A DNA stretch of 48,638 nt from Malaciobacter halophilus (GTDB lineage: Bacteria; Campylobacterota; Campylobacteria; Campylobacterales; Arcobacteraceae). The DNA lies in the NCBI RefSeq assembly GCF_002837275.1, contig NZ_NXIF01000011.1, positions 1 through 48,638 on the forward strand, given 5' to 3'. A model generated the notes under the pieces. That model saw only the letters and a list, made by a program, of their open reading frames with translations. It had not been told where the DNA came from and made no database searches. Position 1 is the first letter of the stretch. Each line of letters starts with the position of its first letter. Positions 1 through 8,872 of the stretch are shown here, in pieces. Position numbers and translations under genes: made by a program.

Positions 1-1
1 T

Positions 2-130
2 GAAGCTGGTATTGGTTTTAAAACTAATTTCTCTGAGGATGTTGATTTTAGATTTGAATATAATTATGAAGGTAGAGATTCATCTTTCTCTAATCAAACT
101 TTATCTGCTAAAATCTCTTGGAAATTTTAG
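2..130 (+). CDS. C-terminal fragment of an outer-membrane beta-barrel protein (5' end outside window)
   Basis: An open frame runs in from the window edge and ends at a TAG at 128-130. The 42 visible residues alternate polar and hydrophobic positions (for example FRFEYNYEG, then LSAKISWKF) and finish in a C-terminal phenylalanine. This is the usual outer-membrane targeting signature of barrel and autotransporter proteins. The family cannot be named from so short a piece; an autotransporter or porin-like barrel is the best guess. A hairpin terminator follows directly. Confidence 0.6.
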   Translation, partial: EAGIGFKTNFSEDVDFRFEYNYEGRDSSFSNQTLSAKISWKF

Positions 131-141
131 TATCTTTATTC

Positions 142-177
142 CCCCTAAAACGAAATATCTTTTTCGTTTGGGGTTTT
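142..177 (+). terminator. Rho-independent terminator after the barrel gene
   Basis: CCCC (142-145) pairs with GGGG (170-173) and AAACGAAA (148-155) with TTTCGTTT (162-169), leaving a two-base bulge and a short loop. A TTTT run follows at 174-177. It lies between converging genes, but the T-run favours termination of the plus-strand barrel gene. Confidence 0.8.
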
Positions 178-181
178 AATC

Positions 182-1777
182 TTAATTTTTCTCTCTTGTT
201 TCAATATACTCTTCGTAAGTACCTTTAAAATCTAAAATTGAACCATCATTTTGAATTGCAATAATTCTATTTGCATAAGCATCTAATAACTCTCTATCAT
301 GAGATACACAAATTACTGAACCATCATATGAATGTAATGCTTCTCCTAGTGCAATAATTGCTTCTAAGTCTAAGTGGTTTGTAGGTTCATCTAAAATCAT
401 GAAATTTGGTTGTTCAAGCATGATTTTAGAAAGCCACATTCTATGTTTTTCTCCCCCTGAACAAGCTTCAACTTTTTTCTCTTGCTCTTGTCCATTAAAA
501 AGCATTCTTCCTAAACAGTTTCTAATTTCATTAATATCAGCTTCTCTATCAAAACCTCTTAACCAATCATAAAGTGTCATATCACCTTTTATAATATCTG
601 TTGCATTTTGAGGAAAGTATCCATTTTGAATTGTTGCTCCCCAATGAACTTCTCCACTATCAGCTTTTACATTTCCCATTAGTATTTCACATAAAGTTGT
701 TTTACCAATACCATTTGGTCCAATAAGAGCAATTTTATCATCTTTTTCTACTGTAAATGAGATATTATTTAATACAACTTTATCATCATATGATTTATTA
801 ATATCTTTTACCATAAGAAGCTCTTTTCCTACTTCTCTTTTTTGCTTAAATACAATAGATGGATCTCTTCTGCTTGAAAGCTGGATTGAGCCAACATCAA
901 GTTTTTCAAGTTGTTTTTGTCTAGAAGTTGCTTGTTTTGCTTTTGAAGCATTTGCACTAAATCTTGCAATAAATTTTTCAAGTTCTTCTTTTTCTTTTAA
1001 CTTTTTATCTCTATCTGCTGCATGTTGTTTTGCTAAAACTGTTGATGCTATATACCAATCATCATAATTACCTGTAAACTCTCTAATTTGTTTATAATCA
1101 ACATCTAAGATATGTGTACATACTGCATTTAAGAAGTGTCTATCGTGAGAGATTACAACCATTGTACCTTCATGATGTTGAAGTTGATTTTCTAACCAAC
1201 CAATTGTTTCAATATCAAGGTTATTTGTAGGCTCATCTAAAAATAATACATCTGGCTTTGGATATAAAACTTGTGCAAGTAAAACTTTAAATTTATCTCC
1301 ACCTGTTAATGTACTCATTAATTCATTGTGTTGAGAAGCAGGAAATCCTAAATCTTCTAAAATCTTTGTAATTTTTATATCATATTCATATGTTGGGTCT
1401 TCTTCAACACTTATAATTTCTAATTCACCTAATCTATTATTTACTTCATCAGTAAACTCTGTACTCATATATAACTCTTCTTTCTCTTTAATAGCGTTAT
1501 ATAATCTTTTATTTCCTAATAAAACCGTATCAAATAGTGTGTACTCTTCAAAAGCAAACTGGTTTTGACTTAAAACACCTACTTTTTTTCCACTTTGAAT
1601 TTGAACTTCACCTTCAGTTGCGTCTTCTTCTCCTGAAAGTATTTTTAAAAAAGTTGTCTTACCCGCACCATTTGCACCAATAAGACCATATCTTTTCCCT
1701 GTATCCAATTTTAAATTTATATCTTGAAATAAAACTCTTGGACCAAAAGCTTTCTTCAAATTAACTACTTGTACCAT
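182..1777 (-). CDS. ABC-F family ATPase, YbiT type
   Basis: The product is a soluble protein of 531 residues with two ABC ATPase domains and no membrane segments, the hallmark of the ABC-F translation factors that act on ribosomes. Walker A motifs are GANGAGKTT near residue 34 and GPNGIGKTT in the second half. Walker B/DEPTNNLD and DEPTNHLD motifs are present in both domains. The linker contains FSANASKAKQATSR, very close to the E. coli YbiT linker, and the length matches YbiT (about 530). The first signature reads LTGGD and the second CSGGE, both slightly off LSGGQ. The exact cellular role of YbiT-type proteins is not well fixed; a role in rescuing or tuning ribosomes is inferred from the family. 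The gene is monocistronic, with a GGAG ribosome site upstream. Confidence 0.9.
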   Translation of the reverse strand: MVQVVNLKKAFGPRVLFQDINLKLDTGKRYGLIGANGAGKTTFLKILSGEEDATEGEVQIQSGKKVGVLSQNQFAFEEYTLFDTVLLGNKRLYNAIKEKEELYMSTEFTDEVNNRLGELEIISVEEDPTYEYDIKITKILEDLGFPASQHNELMSTLTGGDKFKVLLAQVLYPKPDVLFLDEPTNNLDIETIGWLENQLQHHEGTMVVISHDRHFLNAVCTHILDVDYKQIREFTGNYDDWYIASTVLAKQHAADRDKKLKEKEELEKFIARFSANASKAKQATSRQKQLEKLDVGSIQLSSRRDPSIVFKQKREVGKELLMVKDINKSYDDKVVLNNISFTVEKDDKIALIGPNGIGKTTLCEILMGNVKADSGEVHWGATIQNGYFPQNATDIIKGDMTLYDWLRGFDREADINEIRNCLGRMLFNGQEQEKKVEACSGGEKHRMWLSKIMLEQPNFMILDEPTNHLDLEAIIALGEALHSYDGSVICVSHDRELLDAYANRIIAIQNDGSILDFKGTYEEYIETREKN

Positions 1778-1795
1778 ATAAAATTAACTCCAATA

Positions 1796-1817
1796 TTATA
1801 ATCTGTCGCGATTATAA
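1796..1817 (-). promoter_or_regulatory. Palindrome over the ABC-F gene promoter
   Basis: TTATAATC (1796-1803) and GATTATAA (1810-1817) form perfect 8-base arms around the spacer TGTCGC. Read on the minus strand, each arm holds a TATAAT-like -10 element. The more distant one leaves room for a short leader with a GGAG ribosome site before the ATG at 1777. This could be an operator overlapping the promoter, or simply two AT-rich -10 boxes; no cognate regulator is evident. Confidence 0.4.
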
Positions 1818-1917
1818 CGAAATGTTTCTAATTTGAAAGTTAGAAAAGCAAAAGAAAAATAGTTTTTACAAAAGCAGTTTTTCTTTAGCCACTTTTTTAC
1901 AATAATAATGTTATATG

Positions 1918-1926
1918 TGCTAAAAT
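1918..1926 (+). promoter_or_regulatory. Extended -10 promoter of the hybrid kinase operon
   Basis: TGCTAAAAT fits an extended -10 element (TGn followed by TAAAAT), 27 bases before the start codon of the hybrid kinase. An AGAGG ribosome site follows close to the ATG. The -35 side is only T-rich, as is common in this phylum. Confidence 0.45.
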
Positions 1927-1953
1927 GTTGTACTATTTTACAAAAGAGGCATA

Positions 1954-4900
1954 ATGAAAAATCTATCTATTAAATTAAAGCTAATAATAATCTCTATTTT
2001 ATCGCTAATATTTCTTTCTTCTATTTTAGGATTTATTTCTATAAAACAGACAAAGAAAACACTAATTGAGCAAAAATATGAAGCTTTAACTTCTACTAGA
2101 GATTCAAAAGTAAAACAGTTAGATGAATTATTTAAACTTTACACAAAACAAGCGCATCTTTTAGCTGATACTTCTTATGCAAAAGATTTAACAACACAGT
2201 TTGAAAAAATTGGAAAAGAGTTAAAAGTTGATGCATATGCTGAATTTCCAACAGATAATAAAATAGTAAAAAAAGCAAATGAAAAATGGGATACTTTTTA
2301 TAAAACATATACAAATACTTACCCTTTTACAGATATTTTATTAATTTCAAAAGATAATGGACATATCTTTTATACTTTTAAGAAAAAAGCTGATTTGGGT
2401 CAAAACTTAAGAACAGGAAGTCTAAATAAATCTAATTTAGCAAAAATTTGGCAAAAAGTAAAAAGAACAAGAAAAGTTTCATATATTGATATGCAAGCAT
2501 ATGCTCCTGATAGCTATAAACCAGCTATGTTTTTAGCTAGTCCAGTTTATGTAAATGGTGATTTTAAATCTGTTTTAGTTCTAAAACTTGATACAAACAG
2601 TATTCAAAATATTATGGCTTTTAGAAGTGGATATTCAAAAACACATGAAGATTATTTAGTAGGAGAAGATTATCTTATGAGAAGTGATAGTCATATTGTT
2701 CCTACTACCCACTCTGTTCTAGCATCTTTTAAAAATCCAAAAGTTGGCTTAAATAATACAGTTGCAGTAAAAGAAGCGTTTAAAGGTTTTACAGATACAA
2801 AAATTATAAAAGATTATCGAAATAAAGAAGTTTTATCTTCTTATACTCTATTTAAAATAGATGATAATCTCTCTTGGGCAGTTGTATCAGAAGTTGAATT
2901 AGATGAAGTTTTAAAAGTTCCCAATGAATTAACAAATACATTGATTATTATTAGTTTAGTAGCCTTTATTATTGTTTTTTCAATTTTATACTTTGTAATT
3001 CAAAAATATATTATAAACTCATTAAATAATTTTCAAGATGGGTTATTGAATTTTTTTATGTATTTAAATAGAGAAACAAATGATATTCAATTACTTGAAG
3101 ATAGTTCAAAAGATGAAATAGGACAAATGAGTAAAGTTGTAAATGCAGGTATAAAAAGAACAAAACAAAGCATAACAAAAGCAGATATTGAAAACTGGAT
3201 AAAAGATGGTGTTAATCAATTAAATCAAATTTTAATTAATCTAAAAGATTTAAAAGATGTTACAGATGAATCTATAAATTTTATTAGCAATTATGTAAAC
3301 GCAGGCGTTGCTGTTCTTTATATCTATGAAGAAGATAATAAAAAGCTAAAGCAATACTCTAGTTTTGCCCATGTTTCAAGAGATGAATTATCAAATGAGT
3401 TTTCATTGGGTGAAGGAGTAGTTGGGCAAGTTGCTTTCCAAAAAAAACCAATACTTTTAAAAAATATTAAGAAAAATGAAGCATTAATTACAACAGGTAC
3501 AGTTACACAAAATGCATACAATACATACACTTTTCCTTTAATATACAATAATGAGATTTTTGGAGTAATAGAGATTGGTTCGTTTGATGAGTTTGAGCAA
3601 AAAACATTAAGCTTTTTTGAAAATGTAAATAGAGCAATATGTATTGCAATTTCAAGTGCAATAAAAAATAAAAAAGTAAAAGAGCTTTTAGAACAAACAA
3701 AATTGGCAAATAAAGAGTTAGAGATAAACCAACAAAAACTAGAAGAAGCAAATGCAAACATGGAAGAGCAACAGCAACAACTAGAAGAAGCAAATGCAAA
3801 CATGGAAGAACAACAGCAACAACTAGAAGAAGCAAACGCAAATATGGAAGAGCAACAGCAACAATTAAAAATCTCTGAACAAAACTTAAAACAACAAAAT
3901 AGACTTTTAGAAGAGACAAAAAAAGATATAGAAAAAAAAGCTCAAGAGTTAGAACAATCAGGGAAATATAAATCAGAGTTCTTAGCAAATATGTCCCATG
4001 AACTTAGAACTCCACTTAATTCTATTATTCTTTTATCATCATTGTTGCAAAAAAATAGTAAACATACTTTATCAAATGATGATATAAAAAAAGCAAATAC
4101 AATTTTTGAATCAGGAAATGAACTATTAAGATTAATCAATGATATTTTAGACCTTTCAAAAGTAGAATCAGGAAAAATGGAAGTTATTGTAGATGAGTTT
4201 AATAGTATTGATTTATTAGAGCAAATGAAAGAGACTTTTAACTATACAGCAATAGAAAAAGGTCTTGAGTTTAATATTGTAGATGAATACAACAAAACAA
4301 TATTTAATGATAAAGATAGAATTTCACAAATTATTAGAAATTTAGTTTCAAATGCTTTAAAATTCACAAAACAAGGCTCAATTACTTTAAGTATTAAAGC
4401 TTCAAAAGATTTAACTAAAGATTTTTGTATAAGTGTAACAGATACAGGAATTGGTATTGCTAAAGAAAAACAAGATTTAATTTTCAAAGCCTTTACTCAA
4501 GCAGATGGTGGTACAAGTAGACAATATGGAGGAACAGGATTAGGTTTATCAATATCAAAAGAACTTAGTAGGCTTCTTGGTGGATATATCTCTCTTAGTT
4601 CACAAGAGAATAAAGGCAGTACTTTTAGTGTTGATTTACCAAATCTTCATAAAGAAAAAAATCAAGTAGAAGAAAAGATAAAAAAAGAGGAATCAAAACC
4701 TACATATAAAGAGCTAATAAAACCAAAAGTTACAAGTTATGTTGAAGACGATAGAGAAATATTAGACTCAAGTAAAGAGGCTTTTTTAATAATAGATGAT
4801 GATGAAATTTTTGCTCAAATTGTATATGAAGAGATTAAAAAAAGTGGGAATTTTGGACTTGTAGCGTTAGATGCATCTAGTGGGTTAAACTTAATAAAAA

Positions 4901-5931
4901 AATACAATATAAAAGGTGTTTTATTAGATTTAACACTTCCTGATATGGACGGAGTTGATGTATTAAAAAAATTAAAAGCAAAAAATGAAACAAAAAATAT
5001 TCCTGTTCATATTATCTCTTCAAAGGATAAAAATAGTGAAACTTTAAAACTTGGAGCTATTGGATACTTACAAAAACCAGTTCTTGATGGAGATATTAAC
5101 GGAGTAATTGATTCAATAGAAAAAATCAATAGAAAAGATATTAAAGATTTATTAATAGTTGAAGATGATGACATTCATAAAGATGCTTTAATTGAGTTAA
5201 TTGGTACAGATGACATAAATATAAAAGGAGTTAAGACTGCTCAAGAAGCAATTGATGAAGTTAAAAAAGAGCAATATGATACAGTTGTAGTTGATTTAGC
5301 TCTTATGGATGGAAGTGGTTATGAAGTTTGCGAATATATAAAAAATAGACATCCAAAACTTCCTATTATTATATATACAGGAAAAGAGATAAGTAAAGAA
5401 GAGAAAATTAAACTTCAAGAATATAGTAATAGTATTATTATAAAAACAGCAAATTCAAATGAAAGAATATTAAATGAAATAAATCTTTTTTTACATAAAG
5501 AAGAGAAAGAAGAGAAAAAAGAGATATTTAAAGATGTAGATTTAAGTGAAAAGAAAATTTTGATTGTTGATGATGATATTAAAAATATTTTTGTATTAGA
5601 TGCTGCATTAAAAGAGTTTAATGCTACAACTTTTACAGCTTTTAATGGACAAGAAGCTTTAGATTTTTTAGAAGATAAAAATAGTATTGATATAGATTTA
5701 ATTCTTATGGATATTATGATGCCTGTAATGAATGGTTATGAAGCAATGGAAAAAATCAGAGAAAACAAAAAACTCAAAGATATTCCAATTATTGCAGTTA
5801 CTGCAAAAGCTATGAAAGACGATAGAGAAAAGTGTATCAGTCTTGGGGCAGATGATTATCTTGCTAAACCTATTGATATTAAAGTATTGACTAACTTAAT
5901 TGAGTTTTGGAGTAATAAAAAGCACAAATGA
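1954..5931 (+). CDS. Membrane hybrid histidine kinase with GAF domain and three receivers
   Basis: This 1325-residue sensor kinase has a first membrane helix at about residues 8-28, an extracytoplasmic sensor region (Cache-like by layout) and a second helix at about 330-352. A HAMP-like stretch, a GAF domain at about 440-570 and a Gln/Glu-rich coiled coil with three 14-residue repeats follow. The dimerisation domain has H-box SHELRTPLNS with phospho-acceptor His682, followed by an ATPase domain with DTGIGI and GGTGLGLS. Three receiver domains carry predicted phospho-Asp at 992, 1114 and 1253. The architecture suggests a multi-step internal relay. The signal is unknown. Its TGA overlaps the ATG of the CheB-CheR gene, so the two are probably translationally coupled. 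Length and domain order are ordinary for large Arcobacter hybrid kinases. Confidence 0.9.
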   Translation: MKNLSIKLKLIIISILSLIFLSSILGFISIKQTKKTLIEQKYEALTSTRDSKVKQLDELFKLYTKQAHLLADTSYAKDLTTQFEKIGKELKVDAYAEFPTDNKIVKKANEKWDTFYKTYTNTYPFTDILLISKDNGHIFYTFKKKADLGQNLRTGSLNKSNLAKIWQKVKRTRKVSYIDMQAYAPDSYKPAMFLASPVYVNGDFKSVLVLKLDTNSIQNIMAFRSGYSKTHEDYLVGEDYLMRSDSHIVPTTHSVLASFKNPKVGLNNTVAVKEAFKGFTDTKIIKDYRNKEVLSSYTLFKIDDNLSWAVVSEVELDEVLKVPNELTNTLIIISLVAFIIVFSILYFVIQKYIINSLNNFQDGLLNFFMYLNRETNDIQLLEDSSKDEIGQMSKVVNAGIKRTKQSITKADIENWIKDGVNQLNQILINLKDLKDVTDESINFISNYVNAGVAVLYIYEEDNKKLKQYSSFAHVSRDELSNEFSLGEGVVGQVAFQKKPILLKNIKKNEALITTGTVTQNAYNTYTFPLIYNNEIFGVIEIGSFDEFEQKTLSFFENVNRAICIAISSAIKNKKVKELLEQTKLANKELEINQQKLEEANANMEEQQQQLEEANANMEEQQQQLEEANANMEEQQQQLKISEQNLKQQNRLLEETKKDIEKKAQELEQSGKYKSEFLANMSHELRTPLNSIILLSSLLQKNSKHTLSNDDIKKANTIFESGNELLRLINDILDLSKVESGKMEVIVDEFNSIDLLEQMKETFNYTAIEKGLEFNIVDEYNKTIFNDKDRISQIIRNLVSNALKFTKQGSITLSIKASKDLTKDFCISVTDTGIGIAKEKQDLIFKAFTQADGGTSRQYGGTGLGLSISKELSRLLGGYISLSSQENKGSTFSVDLPNLHKEKNQVEEKIKKEESKPTYKELIKPKVTSYVEDDREILDSSKEAFLIIDDDEIFAQIVYEEIKKSGNFGLVALDASSGLNLIKKYNIKGVLLDLTLPDMDGVDVLKKLKAKNETKNIPVHIISSKDKNSETLKLGAIGYLQKPVLDGDINGVIDSIEKINRKDIKDLLIVEDDDIHKDALIELIGTDDINIKGVKTAQEAIDEVKKEQYDTVVVDLALMDGSGYEVCEYIKNRHPKLPIIIYTGKEISKEEKIKLQEYSNSIIIKTANSNERILNEINLFLHKEEKEEKKEIFKDVDLSEKKILIVDDDIKNIFVLDAALKEFNATTFTAFNGQEALDFLEDKNSIDIDLILMDIMMPVMNGYEAMEKIRENKKLKDIPIIAVTAKAMKDDREKCISLGADDYLAKPIDIKVLTNLIEFWSNKKHK
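3739..3864 (+). repeat. Three tandem 42-bp repeats in the kinase coiled coil
   Basis: Three consecutive 42-bp units (3739-3780, 3781-3822, 3823-3864) each encode LEEANANMEEQQQQ. They differ by only a few third-position changes. The repeat preserves frame and a heptad-compatible 14-residue period between the GAF domain and the histidine-kinase domain. Copy number could change by slippage without breaking the frame. Confidence 0.95.
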
Positions 5932-7583
5932 TAAATATAGTTTCACAAAAAGTAGATGAAAATTTAAAGATTGTGGTTCAAGAGCTTGAAAAAAAAGAGG
6001 ATATAAAAAAACTTCAAGAGCTTTTAAATACTACAAATAAAGTTGAAATAAACTTTTTAAATATACAAGTTATTTGTGAACAGATAATTATTGCTTTATT
6101 TAAGATAAAAAGTAATTTATCAATATATACAAATGAAAATACTTTAAAAACATATTTATCTAATTTAGGGTTTAATATCAAACTTCTAAAAGAGCAAAAT
6201 AATAATAAAAATATTTTAAATTTAGATTATTTAGCATTAGCAGGAAGTGCTGGAAGTTTGAAAAAATTTATAAATATAATTGAAAATCTACCTGCATCTG
6301 AAATTTCAGTTTTTGTTATAATGCACCACAGACCAGATGAGAAAAGCTCTTTAAGTCAAATTCTTCAAACAAAAACCAAATACTATAAAGTTATTGAAGC
6401 TAAATCTGATATGAGAGTTGAACCTTCTACAATATATACTGCTCCTCCTGGAAAACATATGATTGTTATTGGTGGTTTTATATTTTTAACAGATGAAGCT
6501 AAAAGAAATTTTTCTAAGCCTTCAATTAGCACAAGTTTTGAATCACTTTCTAATGAGTATAAAAATAATCTACTTGCTATTTTAGTTTGTGGTTATGGCT
6601 CTGATGGTAGTGATTGTTTAAAACTTCTTAAAAATAATGGCACAACTGTGATAATTGAGAATCCAGAGGAATGCGAAGCAAAACCAATGCTTGAAAATGC
6701 TATAAAAACTAAGCAATATGATAAGATTTTATACTTAAATGAAATCAAAGAGTATATAAACTACTTTTTAAATAGCGAACCTTTTAATAAAGAAGAATTA
6801 GAAAACTTTTTAGATAAAATATATGAAGTTTATGGTTATGATTATAGAGGTTATAATTTAGAACATATAAAAAGAAGAATCAAACTTTTTTATAGTACTT
6901 TAAAACCAAAAAACTTTTATGAGTTTGAAAAAAAAGTATTAGATAATAAAAATATTTTTAAAGATTTATTTTTAAATATTTCAGTTAATGTCACTACTTT
7001 TTATAGAAACCCTGAAGTATTTAAGATTTTAAAAGAGAACTTACTTCTTAAACTTGATAGCTTTTTAGATATTAAGATTTGGTGTGCAGGTTGTAGTAGC
7101 GGAGAAGAACCCTATTCTATAGCTATATTTTTAAAAGAGCTTGGATTATTACATAAAAGTTTAATTTATGCAACTGATTTAAATGATATTGTTTTAAAAA
7201 ATGCAAAAAATGGTTTATATTCAATGCAAAATTATAAACAGTTTTTAAAGCACTACTACCAAGCTGGAGGAAGTGAAAGTTTTAGTAAATATTTCAATCA
7301 TTTTGAAAACTTTGTTCAAGTAAAAGATGAGATAAAACAAAGAATACTATTTTTTAGACATAATCTAGTTGAAGATAAAAAAATAAATGATTTTCAACTT
7401 ATTTTTTGTAGAAATGTAATTATCTATTTTGATAAAGAGTTAAAAACAGATATTTTTGAACTTTTTAACCAATCTTTAGACTCTTATGGCTTTTTAGTTT
7501 TAGGAGAGAGTGAATCATTAGATAATCATGAAAAATTTATTACAATTGATAAAAGCAACAGAATATACAAGAGGAAAACATGA
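5928..7583 (+). CDS. CheB-CheR fusion: protein-glutamate methylesterase/methyltransferase
   Basis: The 551-residue protein joins a CheB-type methylesterase domain (about residues 98-260) to a CheR-type SAM methyltransferase (about 265-551). The CheB catalytic triad appears intact: Ser107 in AGSAGS, His134 in MHHRP and Asp226 in GYGSDG. The CheR part has the SAM-binding WCAGCSSGEEPYS and the FCRNVIIYFD motif. The first 95 residues are not a normal receiver; they contain a short alternating segment that I cannot assign. The gene overlaps both neighbours by ATGA. No chemoreceptor is in this operon, so the substrate may be a kinase coiled coil or a receptor elsewhere (inference). Confidence 0.88.
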   Translation: MINIVSQKVDENLKIVVQELEKKEDIKKLQELLNTTNKVEINFLNIQVICEQIIIALFKIKSNLSIYTNENTLKTYLSNLGFNIKLLKEQNNNKNILNLDYLALAGSAGSLKKFINIIENLPASEISVFVIMHHRPDEKSSLSQILQTKTKYYKVIEAKSDMRVEPSTIYTAPPGKHMIVIGGFIFLTDEAKRNFSKPSISTSFESLSNEYKNNLLAILVCGYGSDGSDCLKLLKNNGTTVIIENPEECEAKPMLENAIKTKQYDKILYLNEIKEYINYFLNSEPFNKEELENFLDKIYEVYGYDYRGYNLEHIKRRIKLFYSTLKPKNFYEFEKKVLDNKNIFKDLFLNISVNVTTFYRNPEVFKILKENLLLKLDSFLDIKIWCAGCSSGEEPYSIAIFLKELGLLHKSLIYATDLNDIVLKNAKNGLYSMQNYKQFLKHYYQAGGSESFSKYFNHFENFVQVKDEIKQRILFFRHNLVEDKKINDFQLIFCRNVIIYFDKELKTDIFELFNQSLDSYGFLVLGESESLDNHEKFITIDKSNRIYKRKT

Positions 7584-8776
7584 AAGAGATAAAAATTTTA
7601 GCAGTTGATGATATTGAAGCAAATAGAGTTTCACTACAATATCTAATTCAAGAATATTTAGATAATGTAGAATTAATATTAGCATCAAGTGGCGAAGAAG
7701 CACTTAAAATAACATATAAAGAGAAAATTGATATTATAATTTTAGATGTTCAAATGCCAGGACTTGATGGTTTTGATACAGCAAAATATCTAAAAAGTAA
7801 TCCAAGAACACAAAATATTCCTATTATATTTTTGACTGCTGCTTTTAAAAGAGAAGAGTTTCAGCAAAAAGGGTTTCAAATTGGTGCTATTGATTATCTT
7901 ACTAAACCTATTGAAGACCACCAATTAATCAATAAACTAAATCTTTATATTGAAGTTATTATAAAAAATAAACAATTGCAAGCAGTTAATGATAATTTAT
8001 ATAAAGCTTTACAAAAAGAGATTGAACTAAAAGAGCAAATTCAAAAACAACAACTTGAGTTAATAGAACAAAGTAAAATGGCTGCACTTGGAGAAATGAT
8101 AGGAAATATTGCTCATCAATGGAGACAACCTTTATCTCTTATTTCTACTTGTGCTTCAGGAATCAAACTTAACTTTGAACTAGGAATTGCAAAAGATAAA
8201 GAAGTAAAAGCCTCTATGGAAAATATTATGAATACAACAAAAGAGTTATCAGAAACAATTGATAATTTTAGAGACCTTTCATATAAAGAAAAACTTGCAA
8301 AATTCAACTTATCTAAAATTATAAATAAAGCTATTAAAGCAAGAGAACATTTAATAAAAGACAATAACATTGAAATTATTACAAACTTGGACAATTCAAT
8401 TGAACTTACAAACTTACCTAATAGCTTAGTTCAAGCTTTAATTAATCTAATTCATAACTCAAAAGATGCCTTAGAAAAAATTGATTCAAAACGATATATT
8501 TTTATTGACTCATATATAAATAAAGAGAACCTTATTGAAATTACTATTACAGATAATGCAGGAGGAATTAAAACTAATTATTTAAATAAAGTTTTTGAGC
8601 CTTACTTTACTACAAAGCACCAAGCACATGGAATTGGACTTGGATTAAATATCACTTATAAAGTTATAAATGACTCAATGTCTGGAAAAATAAAAATCAA
8701 AAATAGTAAATTTACTTATCAAGAAACAGAGTATGAAGGTGCTTGTGTGACTATAACTCTACCTTTTAAAATCTAA
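7580..8776 (+). CDS. Response regulator-histidine kinase (REC-HisKA-HATPase)
   Basis: This soluble 398-residue protein has an N-terminal receiver (residues about 4-125, ILDVQMPG phospho-site, TAA and LTKPI switch residues). A coiled linker, an H-box HQWRQPLS and a C-terminal ATPase domain ending in DNAGGIK and GIGLGLN motifs follow. It is therefore a kinase that could itself be phosphorylated. The start overlaps the CheB-CheR stop (ATGA), with GAGG just upstream. It probably takes a phosphoryl group from the upstream hybrid kinase or feeds one to it. No DNA-binding output is encoded nearby, so the end effect is unknown. It is the last gene of the three-gene signalling operon. Confidence 0.88.
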   Translation: MKEIKILAVDDIEANRVSLQYLIQEYLDNVELILASSGEEALKITYKEKIDIIILDVQMPGLDGFDTAKYLKSNPRTQNIPIIFLTAAFKREEFQQKGFQIGAIDYLTKPIEDHQLINKLNLYIEVIIKNKQLQAVNDNLYKALQKEIELKEQIQKQQLELIEQSKMAALGEMIGNIAHQWRQPLSLISTCASGIKLNFELGIAKDKEVKASMENIMNTTKELSETIDNFRDLSYKEKLAKFNLSKIINKAIKAREHLIKDNNIEIITNLDNSIELTNLPNSLVQALINLIHNSKDALEKIDSKRYIFIDSYINKENLIEITITDNAGGIKTNYLNKVFEPYFTTKHQAHGIGLGLNITYKVINDSMSGKIKIKNSKFTYQETEYEGACVTITLPFKI

Positions 8777-8821
8777 AATTTCTTACATTAAAATATTTTT
8801 TATTTTCATTATATATTAAGG

Positions 8822-8851
8822 TATATAACGTTAATATTTTATCGTTATATA
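8822..8851 (+). promoter_or_regulatory. Putative ModE operator upstream of modE
   Basis: TATATAACG (8822-8830) and CGTTATATA (8843-8851) are perfect 9-base inverted arms separated by 12 bases, 21 bases before the modE start codon. The half-site resembles the CGTTATAT/ATAACG halves I recall from the E. coli modA operator, although the two halves are in the opposite order here. It is the only strong palindrome before the molybdate genes, so autoregulation of the whole operon is likely (inference). Confidence 0.65.
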
Positions 8852-8872
8852 TTTAAATACATAAGGAAATAG

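Noticed and set aside
3324-3988. Long minus-strand frames under the hybrid kinase gene
   Set aside because: They are mirrors of the repetitive Glu/Gln/Leu coiled-coil codons, have no ribosome site and give low-complexity Leu/Val/Phe proteins.
8777-8821. Possible terminator between the receiver-kinase gene and modE
   Set aside because: Only short A/T runs that pair weakly; no GC stem.
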